This document shows, in pieces, positions 1 through 7,448 of a stretch of 64,000 bases of DNA. The position numbers and the translations under genes were made by a program. Origin of the DNA: an uncultured Lachnospiraceae bacterium (GTDB lineage: Bacteria; Bacillota; Clostridia; Lachnospirales; Lachnospiraceae); NCBI GenBank assembly GCA_947243855.1, contig CAMXIK010000001.1, positions 124,001-188,000 on the forward strand, given 5' to 3'. Position 1 is the first letter of the stretch. Every line of letters begins with the position of its first letter. The notes below the pieces were generated by a model that made no database searches, was not told where the DNA came from, and saw nothing but the letters and a program-made list of their open reading frames with translations.

Positions 1-1428
1 TGTGCATTTGCCAATGATCTTGATAATTGGGGCGGCGGCTATATTGTTATTGGTGTTGGTGAGAGTGACGGAGCTCCGATCTATCCGTTAAAAGGGGTTC
101 CGACAGATAAGCTTGATGCTTATCAGAAAAATATTTATGCAAAGTGTAAATTGATTAGACCTGCATATACGCCAATAATAGGTGTAGAGACATATCAGGA
201 TAAGCAATTTATTGTTCTATGGTGTCCGGGCGGAGATAACAGGCCATATTCTGCACCTAAGACTATGGCAAAGGATAACAGGGAACGGATTCATTATATT
301 CGTAAAGCGTCAAGTACGGTTGAACCATCGGACGATGAAGAAAAGGATCTGTTTAGTCTGGCCAATAGGATACCCTATGATGACAGAGTAAATCATCAGG
401 CAGATGTGACGGATTTAAACATAACTCTTATTCAGAATTATTTGAAAGAGGTTAAAAGTTCTCTTTATGAGAAGTCAAAAACGGCAGATTTTATAGAAGT
501 GTGCCGTGATATGAATATTATTAGCAGTCTTCCAGAATATGTAAAACCCAAAAATGTCGGATTGATGTTTTTCAGTATGGAGCCGGACAAGTTTTTTCCG
601 TATACACAAATAGATGTTGTACAGTTTCCACAGGGATTGGGCGGAAATGACATTATAGAAAATACATTTAAAGGGCCGATTCACCAACAATTGAGAGATG
701 CGCTTCAATTTATTAAGAATACAATTATCACCGAAAAAGTGGTAAAACATCCAGACAGAGCAGAGGCAGACCGTTTTTTTAACTATCCGTATGCGGCAAT
801 AGAAGAAGCTTTGTCTAATGCGGTATATCATCGTGCTTATGATCTTCGCGAACCGATTGAAGTACGCGTGGAAAATGACAGGGTAGAGATTGTAAGTTTT
901 CCCGGACCAGATCGTTCTGTGACGCAGGAAGGATTAAAAAATTATCGTGTGTCGAATCGCAGATATAGAAATCGGCGAATCGGTGATTTCTTAAAAGAGT
1001 TACATTTGACCGAGGGTAGAAATACCGGTTTTAAGAAAATACTTGATGCACTTGAGGTAAATGGCTCTCCAAAACCGGAATTTGAGACGGACGATGAGCA
1101 TAGCTATTTTATATCGAGACTGTTTGTACATGAGGCATTTTTAAAAGAGGGTGAGCCAAAAAGGAGCCAAAAAGGAGCCGAAAAGGAGCCAAAAAGGAGC
1201 CAAAAAGAAGCCAAAAAGGAGCCGAAAAGGAGCCAAAAAGGAGCCGAAAGAAAACAGATGATTCAGGAATTGCTAAGAGAAAATCCATTCATGACTCAGA
1301 CAATGTTAATGAAAAAATTACATTTGAGTAGAAAACAGGTGCAGAATGATATAAAGGAACTACAGGAGGAGGGTGTGCTTGTAAGGGAAGGTTCAAATAG
1401 AAATGGAAAATGGGTATTGAAGAATTAA
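1..1428 (+). CDS. AlbA_2 (Schlafen-type) ATP-binding protein with C-terminal winged helix, 5' partial
   Basis: The frame is open from base 1, so the true start lies upstream and about 40-50 N-terminal residues are missing. The first visible residues include a WGGGYIVIGV motif typical of the AlbA_2/divergent AAA_4 domain. The middle portion has the RecG-like C-terminal fold with an EEALSNAVYHRAY motif, as in transcriptional-regulator-type ATP-binding proteins of this group. A Lys/Glu/Arg/Gln-rich hinge of three 11-residue repeats follows, encoded by nine 11-bp DNA repeats, and then a roughly 55-residue C-terminal winged helix. The family is often called a putative DNA-binding regulator; the target is unknown. 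It ends just before a strong terminator and appears unconnected to the next operon. The family assignment is fairly secure, the role is not. Confidence 0.8.
   Translation, partial: CAFANDLDNWGGGYIVIGVGESDGAPIYPLKGVPTDKLDAYQKNIYAKCKLIRPAYTPIIGVETYQDKQFIVLWCPGGDNRPYSAPKTMAKDNRERIHYIRKASSTVEPSDDEEKDLFSLANRIPYDDRVNHQADVTDLNITLIQNYLKEVKSSLYEKSKTADFIEVCRDMNIISSLPEYVKPKNVGLMFFSMEPDKFFPYTQIDVVQFPQGLGGNDIIENTFKGPIHQQLRDALQFIKNTIITEKVVKHPDRAEADRFFNYPYAAIEEALSNAVYHRAYDLREPIEVRVENDRVEIVSFPGPDRSVTQEGLKNYRVSNRRYRNRRIGDFLKELHLTEGRNTGFKKILDALEVNGSPKPEFETDDEHSYFISRLFVHEAFLKEGEPKRSQKGAEKEPKRSQKEAKKEPKRSQKGAERKQMIQELLRENPFMTQTMLMKKLHLSRKQVQNDIKELQEEGVLVREGSNRNGKWVLKN
1153..1250 (+). repeat. 11-bp tandem repeat (9 units) inside a coding region
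   Basis: Nine consecutive copies of GAGCC(A/G)AAAAG start at 1153, 1164, 1175, 1186, 1197, 1208, 1219, 1230 and 1241. The sixth begins AAG and the last has one A fewer in its run. Because 11 is not a multiple of 3, three units encode one 11-residue protein repeat (EPKRSQKGAEK), and any gain or loss of one or two units would shift the frame before the C-terminal winged helix. Confidence 0.95.
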
Positions 1429-1433
1429 TTATG

Positions 1434-1466
1434 ACAGTACAGTCCAAGTGGGCTGTGCTGTTTTTT
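1434..1466 (+). terminator. Rho-independent terminator
   Basis: A 13-bp stem (ACAGTACAGTCCA pairing with TGGGCTGTGCTGT, two G-U pairs) with a 2-nt apex is followed by a run of T ending at 1466. It lies just after the stop codon of the AlbA_2 gene. Confidence 0.85.
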
Positions 1467-1507
1467 CTACTTAGGATATTCTCCTGAAAAACTGTTCCAA
1501 AATATCA

Positions 1508-1536
1508 TTGACAAATAGATACTTTACACATATAAT
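1508..1536 (+). promoter_or_regulatory. Consensus sigma-A promoter for the redox/TetR operon
   Basis: TTGACA at 1508-1513, a 17-bp spacer and TATAAT at 1531-1536: both hexamers match consensus exactly. It lies about 65 bp upstream of the flavodoxin-ferredoxin start. Such a strong promoter normally needs repression, consistent with the palindrome that overlaps its -10 element. Confidence 0.9.
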
Positions 1537-1554
1537 TAAACCCTGAGTTTAATT
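1534..1554. promoter_or_regulatory. Inverted repeat, probable TetR-family operator
   Basis: AATTAAAC (1534-1541), 5 bp, GTTTAATT (1547-1554): a perfect 8-5-8 palindrome overlapping the -10 element and the expected transcription start. The position is that of a repressor site. The third gene's neighbour in the same operon encodes a TetR-family protein, so autoregulation is the simplest reading. Binding is inferred. Confidence 0.65.
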
Positions 1555-1602
1555 AATGATTAGAAAAAAGAAATCTAAGATATGAGAAGGAAATGGAGAA
1601 CT

Positions 1603-2367
1603 ATGATAGGTATTTATTTCAGCGGCACAGGAAATACGAAGCACTGCACGGAAAAGCTGGTGCACTTATTGGACGAAACGGCGCAAGCCGTTCCGATGGA
1701 GACCAAAGAAGCTGTGGAGGCATTGTCTCGGCAGAATTTTGTAATTTTGGCCTATCCGGTGCAATATTCCAACGCGCCTGTACTTGTGAGAGACTTTATT
1801 ACAAACCATGCGCCGCTTTGGAAAGATAAGAAGGTGCTCTGTATGGCGACGATGGGACTGTTCAGCGGGGACGGTGCGGGCTGCTCGGCACGTCTGCTCA
1901 AAAAATACGGCGCCGAGATCGTTGGCGGCCTGCACATCGTTATGCCAGATTCTATCTGTGACGTAAAGCTGTTAAAAAGATCGGCTGAAAAAAATAGAAA
2001 GATCATTAGAGCGGCGGACAGAAAAATAGAAAAATGTGCGGAGAACATCAGAAGGGGAAACTATCCGAAGGACGGACTGTATTTTTACGACAGGATAGCG
2101 GGTCTGCTCTGCCAGCGTCTTTGGTTTTATGGAAAGACAAAGGACTACACCGATCAGATAAAGATTAGCGATGCCTGTACGGGATGCGGGACGTGCACCC
2201 GTTTATGCCCGATGGGGAATCTTTCTTTAAAGGATAACAGGGCGTCTGCGGGAAACCGTTGTACCATGTGTTATCGCTGTATCAGCGCATGTCCGATGCA
2301 GGCCATCACGCTTTTGGGAGACAGAATTGTAGAGCAATGTTCGTATGACAAGTATGGGAGTGCGTAA
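1603..2367 (+). CDS. Flavodoxin-ferredoxin fusion (EFR1-type ferredoxin family)
   Basis: A 254-residue cytoplasmic redox protein. The N-terminus is flavodoxin-like, with an FSGTGNT FMN-phosphate loop at about residues 6-12. The C-terminal part has two [4Fe-4S] ferredoxin motifs of CxxCxxCxxxCP type at about residues 190-235. Electron transfer between the FMN and clusters is the expected chemistry; the partner is unknown. The start at 1603 is preferred over an in-frame ATG at 1582 because GGAG lies 5-7 bases upstream and the FMN loop then sits at its usual distance from the N-terminus. It is first in an operon with a TetR regulator, an FMN-binding-domain protein and a small membrane protein, which suggests a membrane-linked electron-transfer function under ligand control. 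Confidence 0.85.
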   Translation: MIGIYFSGTGNTKHCTEKLVHLLDETAQAVPMETKEAVEALSRQNFVILAYPVQYSNAPVLVRDFITNHAPLWKDKKVLCMATMGLFSGDGAGCSARLLKKYGAEIVGGLHIVMPDSICDVKLLKRSAEKNRKIIRAADRKIEKCAENIRRGNYPKDGLYFYDRIAGLLCQRLWFYGKTKDYTDQIKISDACTGCGTCTRLCPMGNLSLKDNRASAGNRCTMCYRCISACPMQAITLLGDRIVEQCSYDKYGSA

Positions 2368-2422
2368 GAGGATGATTGCCGCGGGCAATGTTCTGATTGA
2401 GTGAAAATGTGAGGAAAAGCAT

Positions 2423-3064
2423 ATGGGAAGAAGGAAAAAGGAACCGAGAAGCGTACACAGGGAAAACATTGCTTCCGCCGCGTCGGTCTTATTTATGGAA
2501 AAAGGCATTGACGCGGCTTCGATGGATGAGATCGCGAAAGCCGCAGGGTACAGCAAGGCCACTTTGTATGTGTATTTTGAAAACAAAGAGGAAATTGTCG
2601 GTCTTTTGGTGTTGGAGAGTATGAAAAAACTGGATGGATATATCGACGCCGCGTTGGCGCAGCAGGAAACTACCCGGAAGAGATACGACTGTATTTGCCG
2701 GGGACTGGCGCGGTATCAGGAGGAATTTCCTTTTTATTTTAAAATGGTATTGGATCAGATCAATATTGATTTTGAAAACCGCGATTATCTTCCCGAAGAA
2801 AAGGAGACTTACCAGGTTGGGGAAGAAATTAACGAGAAGATGAAAGCTTTTTTGGCAGACGGCATGAAAAATGGCGATCTGCGGGAAGATTTGGAGGTCA
2901 TGCCCACGATATTTAACTTTTGGGGTATGCTTTCCGGAATCATCCAGCTTGCCGCAAACAAAGAAGAATATATTGAAAAATCAATGGGATTATCCAAAAT
3001 TCAGTTTTTGGAATATGGGTTTCATATGTTGTACTGTTCGATTGCAAAGGAGAAGCAGGGATGA
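2423..3064 (+). CDS. TetR/AcrR family transcriptional regulator
   Basis: 213 residues. The N-terminal helix-turn-helix spans about residues 8-60 and has the characteristic AGYSKATLYVYFENKEEI signature. The rest is a helical ligand-binding domain of usual length. GAGG lies about 9 bases before the ATG. Its stop codon overlaps the start of the next gene (ATGA at 3061-3064), so the two are translationally coupled. It probably represses its own operon through the palindrome at 1534-1554. The ligand cannot be read from the sequence. Confidence 0.92.
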   Translation: MGRRKKEPRSVHRENIASAASVLFMEKGIDAASMDEIAKAAGYSKATLYVYFENKEEIVGLLVLESMKKLDGYIDAALAQQETTRKRYDCICRGLARYQEEFPFYFKMVLDQINIDFENRDYLPEEKETYQVGEEINEKMKAFLADGMKNGDLREDLEVMPTIFNFWGMLSGIIQLAANKEEYIEKSMGLSKIQFLEYGFHMLYCSIAKEKQG

Positions 3065-3450
3065 AAAAAAGAATTTTTTTGTGTATGCTGATGGTTCTGT
3101 TTCTGATCACTTTGATTGGTACAGCGGTTTATGTAAAAAGTGTGGCGGATTATAAGCGGGCAGTAAAAGAGACCTCTCTTGACGACATAGATATTTCTCG
3201 GATTTCTGATGGAACGTATATCGGGGAATATGACGTGAATTTTATTTATGCGAAAGTGGAAGTGACGGTTCAGAATGGGCGTATTACAGATATTGTTCTT
3301 CTGGAGCACAAAAACGAGAGGGGAAAATCAGCGGAGATGATTACAGATAGGATCATAGAGCAGCAAAAAACAGATGTTGACGCTGTGTCCGGTGCAACCA
3401 ATTCCAGTGTGGTTATCAAGAAGGCCGTTGAAAATGCGTTGCGCGAATGA
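3061..3450 (+). CDS. FMN-binding domain protein, membrane-anchored
   Basis: 129 residues. An N-terminal membrane segment (about residues 4-25) is followed by an extracytoplasmic FMN_bind domain. The C-terminal half contains the DAVSGATNSS motif (about residues 105-114), which resembles the SGAT(T/S) site where Rnf/Nqr-type subunits and extracellular flavoproteins receive covalent FMN on threonine. The start overlaps the stop of the TetR gene. With the flavodoxin-ferredoxin upstream, it may carry electrons across or along the membrane. The flavin-binding call is strong; the electron acceptor is unknown. Confidence 0.87.
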   Translation: MKKRIFLCMLMVLFLITLIGTAVYVKSVADYKRAVKETSLDDIDISRISDGTYIGEYDVNFIYAKVEVTVQNGRITDIVLLEHKNERGKSAEMITDRIIEQQKTDVDAVSGATNSSVVIKKAVENALRE

Positions 3451-3501
3451 TAAAATGGATCACGGATGGAAGGCTGGCAAATCAAACGGGAGAGATTCGA
3501 T

Positions 3502-3942
3502 ATGAGTATTGATAGCTATACCACAGCCATATGCTTTTTTTATCTTGGACTCTTCTTCTTTTTTGTTTTGGCTGGCATTGTGGACATTTGCCACAGAGTT
3601 CGGAAAGGCCCGCTAAAACATTGGTGGGGAATTACGCCCTGCGGGATTCTCTATGCCTTCTTTGCTTGTGTGAGCACACTTTCTGCGGACACAGCCTACG
3701 ACGATATTGCCGATCCCAATTATGCGCGTTATGGAGGCTGGGAACTGTCCGATTTTATTTTTCACGATATCAGGACGCTGGTTATCTGGGTGTTGATCGG
3801 TCTGGCGGTTTATTTTGTATCAAAAAGCCGATGGAAATTTTATATCTTGGCAGCAATAGGCATTTTGCTTACGATCTTATGGATGATCAATATTATAACA
3901 TGGCAGCCTGAGTGCTGTATGTTTCTTCCTTTTTTCGTGTGA
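3502..3942 (+). CDS. Small multi-pass membrane protein, unknown function
   Basis: About 146 residues with roughly four hydrophobic segments (about residues 8-30, 45-60, 88-105 and 110-132). The start at 3502 has GGGAGAG 7 bases upstream; an earlier in-frame ATG at 3466 lacks a clear ribosome site. No family motif was recognised. It is the last gene of the redox operon and may anchor or serve the FMN-binding protein, but that is inference from position only. It ends 9 bases from the stop of the convergent lyase gene, and no terminator is visible between them. Confidence 0.65.
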   Translation: MSIDSYTTAICFFYLGLFFFFVLAGIVDICHRVRKGPLKHWWGITPCGILYAFFACVSTLSADTAYDDIADPNYARYGGWELSDFIFHDIRTLVIWVLIGLAVYFVSKSRWKFYILAAIGILLTILWMINIITWQPECCMFLPFFV

Positions 3943-3951
3943 AAAACAGGA

Positions 3952-5826
3952 TCAGCGGATGTGCAGTTCCAGCTCTGTGCCGTCCGCTTGTACCAGAATG
4001 CGGTACAGCTCATGATCCCACGCAAGCTTCAGCCGGGGGTCATCGATGGGAATGGTTTCCACCGCGAGGAGAGAAGCGCCGGACAAAATCAGGATTCCCA
4101 AATCTCCGAGACGGAAAGAAAGCTTGTCCGAATCAGTCTGTAAGATCGGTTTTTCATAACTCATCAAACTTAAAACAACGGTATTCTTTTGTCCGTCAGT
4201 GGCGGCTGTATCAGAGGCGGCCGTATCAGAGGCGGCCGTATCGAAAGCAAAGCAATCCTTTACCACAATTTCCCTGCTTTTATGAAGAGAGACTGCCCTC
4301 CTGTAAGAGAGCAGGCCGGCCTCCTTTGGATAAGCCCCGGCAATATCCATGGAGATTTCGCACAACGTTTCGGACATCTGGTAAGAGACGTCTGCAGCGC
4401 GATAGCGCTCGCCGTCCATTTGCAGGATGCCGTTTATGGCAGGCAGGTTATGATAGGCGGACTGCATGGTCCAGATTTCGTATCTTTGCGGGGAGAAGGT
4501 TTTTTGGGTATAGCTTTCCACGCCCACGTCGATCAGCAGGGGCGCGCCGTTTTTGTATACGGTAAAACTGCCGGTGTCGTTGTGGTTGTGGCTGTCCGCA
4601 TTGTCTCCGGCTTTGACGGCTAGACAAAACGTGTCGTCTCTGGCGATAAAAAGTCCTACGCTTTGATAAAACAGATCAGGGTGGAAAATTTTTTCTGTAT
4701 GCGTGGAAGCGTATTTCATGATGCGTTCGGCGGTAAAGGCGTTTAACAATCGGTAGTATAAGTTGTTTTCGGAGGACATCAGAAGAGCGTCCTGCCCGCC
4801 CGCCATAAAATCTTTGGCGGCAAAGCGCATCATATCCGGATTGTGTACGCGTTCGGCAAAAAGGAATTCCCGTGTGCCAGCCCTTCCCGCAACGGGGGAG
4901 CAGTCGGCAAAGTTGATATAGTATTTTCCGTCTACATGCACATTCAGGATATAGGACGCGATATTTTGAATCTTCGGCTCTTCGTAGAGCGGGGCAAAGG
5001 CGCGATCTGTCACGGCGTTTAAAAGTTCCGTCACATGGAACAGGCATAGCCCGGCGTGGCGGTAATATTGCGCGCCCTCGTCGCAGCAGCCGTCTTCCCC
5101 ATATTCGGCCAGAAAATAATCCACGCTCTTGCTGGCTTTCAACAGGACTTTTTTCCGGAGAGCCTGATCGGTATCTGTCAGAAAAACGGCGAGAAGGACA
5201 TTCTGCGTACACCAGATCGTCCAGTTATTCATGGGCTGTACGCCGTCCCCCATCCACCAGAAATGCCCGTCCAGATAGGGGCGGAAAATGCGCTCGTTTA
5301 ATTCGTACTGAATGCGTTTGGTGACGGAGGGATAGAGCGCGTTCAAGCGGTTACGGAGCAGATAATAGGTAGTTGCGAGGATCGCTCCTGTCTCGCAGGC
5401 AAAGAGATCCAGAACCGGAGCGGTCCGATCCGGCAGGGGAAGCTGCGGCGTGTCGCGGACGTAAGAGTTGTGGGCGGGGAGCTGCCAGCCGCTCTCTTCA
5501 CAGACGGCAAAAACGCCATTTATGATATCGTCGAGAAACCGCTGCCTGTCCTCTGTGCATTCGGCTAAAACGAGAGCGGAAAGAGCCAGCCTTCTGGCAA
5601 AAAATTGATCTTCGAAGCGGGTTCGGTTTCCGGTTCGCGTAAAATCCATGTAATCTGTGGCGGACAGCGGTGGATAAGAATATTGTAAAAACCTTTCTCC
5701 CAGACGGATGCTTTCCAGCCGCCATTCTTGCGAAAGGCCTTCCCAGCTTTCCCTGTCTGTGATAGGCGCGCAGGGCGTATAATCTTGTAAGATACCGGTA
5801 TCATCTGCCGCAATTTCGTAATACAT
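3952..5826 (-). CDS. Heparinase II/III-like polysaccharide lyase, cytoplasmic
   Basis: 624 residues. The first 330 or so form the expected helical toroid of Heparinase_II/III proteins. The C-terminal half is the beta-rich Heparinase_II_III domain with an SHNHNDTGSF block, where His and Asn near the catalytic site are conserved in PL12/15/17/21 enzymes. No signal peptide is present, so it acts on imported oligosaccharides. ATG 5826 follows GGGAGG by 7 bases; the frame extends to a TTG at 5850 but that is a poor start. A run of three near-identical 15-bp repeats (4201-4245) encodes a DTAAS-type insertion. Together with GH88 and KduD-like genes it suggests eliminative breakdown of a uronate glycan; the exact PL family is not decided. 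Confidence 0.82.
   Translation of the reverse strand: MYYEIAADDTGILQDYTPCAPITDRESWEGLSQEWRLESIRLGERFLQYSYPPLSATDYMDFTRTGNRTRFEDQFFARRLALSALVLAECTEDRQRFLDDIINGVFAVCEESGWQLPAHNSYVRDTPQLPLPDRTAPVLDLFACETGAILATTYYLLRNRLNALYPSVTKRIQYELNERIFRPYLDGHFWWMGDGVQPMNNWTIWCTQNVLLAVFLTDTDQALRKKVLLKASKSVDYFLAEYGEDGCCDEGAQYYRHAGLCLFHVTELLNAVTDRAFAPLYEEPKIQNIASYILNVHVDGKYYINFADCSPVAGRAGTREFLFAERVHNPDMMRFAAKDFMAGGQDALLMSSENNLYYRLLNAFTAERIMKYASTHTEKIFHPDLFYQSVGLFIARDDTFCLAVKAGDNADSHNHNDTGSFTVYKNGAPLLIDVGVESYTQKTFSPQRYEIWTMQSAYHNLPAINGILQMDGERYRAADVSYQMSETLCEISMDIAGAYPKEAGLLSYRRAVSLHKSREIVVKDCFAFDTAASDTAASDTAATDGQKNTVVLSLMSYEKPILQTDSDKLSFRLGDLGILILSGASLLAVETIPIDDPRLKLAWDHELYRILVQADGTELELHIR
4201..4245. repeat. 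15-bp in-frame tandem repeat, 3 units
   Basis: Three copies of GGCGGC(C/T)GTATCAGA-like units at 4201, 4216 and 4231 lie inside the heparinase-like gene and encode a short DTAAS repeat in a probable surface loop. Copy-number changes would keep the frame. Confidence 0.85.
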
Positions 5827-5846
5827 ATCGTATCCTCCCGCAATCG

Positions 5847-7448
5847 TCAAACGTTGTTGTTCATGTAGTCTCTGGGTGAAAATCCGGTTACTTTTTTAAA
5901 GACGCGGCTGAAATAGAAGGCGCTTTCAAAACCGAGCAGGTCTGAAATTTCGTATACCTTGCGATTCCCCTCCGCCATCATCCGGATAGCCGCATTGACT
6001 TTGGTCTGGTTAATATAATCGGTAAATCCGATATCGTTATGCTTGGAAAAGAGAACGCTCAGGTAATTAGGGCTTATGCTGAACACTTCGGCTACTTTAT
6101 TCAGCGTAAGTTTTTCTTCGATATGTTCGCCGATGTACTTTTTCACATTCACAACGATATGGTGTTTGTAGTCCTTGTTATGGGAGGCAAAGCTTTCGCA
6201 TAGGCCGTCGCGAAATACGGTAAGCCAGTCCAGAATTTGCTCCACATTGGTCAGCTCATACAGAGAGCGATAGCCGTTATTTTTGTCGCGAAAGATCTCG
6301 GACACAATCTGTTCCCCGCCGTTTAGTAACGAGAGGGACAGATAGAGAATATTTCCCGCGGCGTCGAGCGCCTGTACATAGTGCGCGCTCTGGTTTTTAA
6401 ATAGATCTATGATGGAAGTGAAGATGTCGTAGAGCGCTTTTTCATCAAACTCTGCATATGCTTTGCGGATATCCTCTTTGAAGAGCGACATATTAAATAC
6501 ATTCTTGAGCGGTTCGTCGCTGGAAAAATCTTCAAAAAACAGGAAAGGGGTATCAGCGTCCAATTGCGAGGTAATCTGCTTCGCATCCTGATAGGAGGCC
6601 GCGATTTGCATCGGCATGGTAACAAGAGAACCTATCGTAGCAAAAAGTTTTATATTGAAGTAATTAAACAGCATGGACGAAGTCTGCTCCAAAGCTTTTC
6701 CGATGACGACGCGGTGATCCGACGCATGGGCGTCGTTTAGGAAAAAGAGGATGCAGAAATGTTTGGTATCAAGAGACAACACGTGGCAGGTAATGTATTT
6801 AGAAATAATCTCGCGGGCAACCTGTAAACTGTTGGTGTAAAGCGTGATTTGTTTATCTGAGGTCATGTTGGAAAGTCTGTGGTCGTCAATTGTCACATAA
6901 CTGCAGGCATAGGCAGCGTAATCAAAGCTGATATTTAAATTTTCAGCCTGAAAGAGAAATTGCTGTTCCGACTCAAAAAGATTTAATACAAGCCGTGTAA
7001 AAAAGTGTTCCTTTATTAAAAAAATGCCGTGGTCGCGGGATTTGTCCGTATGGGAGACGGCTTTTAATTCTGAAACCTTGGCAATGGCGCGTTCCAGCGT
7101 TGCGGTCAGCGATTCCGGCGTAAGCTCCAGCTTCACCAGATAGGCGATCACCTGATAGTCGAGAGCTTCCTTTACGAATTGGAATTCTTCGTAGCTGGTC
7201 AGTATGATGAATACGGGAAGCGCCCGGTTTTCCTCATAGCATTTCCGCGCCAGCTCAAGTCCGGTCATGACAGGCATTTTAATATCTGTGATCACAATTT
7301 CAGGCGCATTTTTCTGAATCATTTCCCATGCAAGAGCGCCGTTTGTTGCGGTTCCTATGATGTTAATACCATAGGCATCCCAGTTAATCATGGACTTGAT
7401 GCCGGCTTGCACTAAAGGTTCGTCGTCTGCAATTAAAAGATTAATCAT
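5847..7448 (-). CDS. YesN-type response regulator with AraC DNA-binding domain
   Basis: 533 residues. Receiver domain at residues 1-120 (DDE near the N-terminus, phosphoacceptor Asp in the VITDIKMP motif at about residue 55), a long central region, and a C-terminal AraC/XylS double helix-turn-helix (about residues 430-530) ending in GFSPRDYMN. The start ATG at 7448 is preceded by AGAGGAG; the longer open frame up to 7568 is a read-back into the kinase gene. It follows the sensor kinase on the minus strand with overlapping start and stop. It probably activates the divergent ABC transporter operon in response to the sugar sensed by the kinase. Confidence 0.93.
   Translation of the reverse strand: MINLLIADDEPLVQAGIKSMINWDAYGINIIGTATNGALAWEMIQKNAPEIVITDIKMPVMTGLELARKCYEENRALPVFIILTSYEEFQFVKEALDYQVIAYLVKLELTPESLTATLERAIAKVSELKAVSHTDKSRDHGIFLIKEHFFTRLVLNLFESEQQFLFQAENLNISFDYAAYACSYVTIDDHRLSNMTSDKQITLYTNSLQVAREIISKYITCHVLSLDTKHFCILFFLNDAHASDHRVVIGKALEQTSSMLFNYFNIKLFATIGSLVTMPMQIAASYQDAKQITSQLDADTPFLFFEDFSSDEPLKNVFNMSLFKEDIRKAYAEFDEKALYDIFTSIIDLFKNQSAHYVQALDAAGNILYLSLSLLNGGEQIVSEIFRDKNNGYRSLYELTNVEQILDWLTVFRDGLCESFASHNKDYKHHIVVNVKKYIGEHIEEKLTLNKVAEVFSISPNYLSVLFSKHNDIGFTDYINQTKVNAAIRMMAEGNRKVYEISDLLGFESAFYFSRVFKKVTGFSPRDYMNNNV

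Noticed and set aside
1153-1250. Regulatory iteron or origin repeat
   Set aside because: The 11-bp units lie within an uninterrupted reading frame that continues into a recognisable winged helix.
3912-4565. 217-codon plus-strand open frame inside the lyase gene
   Set aside because: Antisense to a clear heparinase-like protein, Arg-rich low-complexity translation, no start signal.
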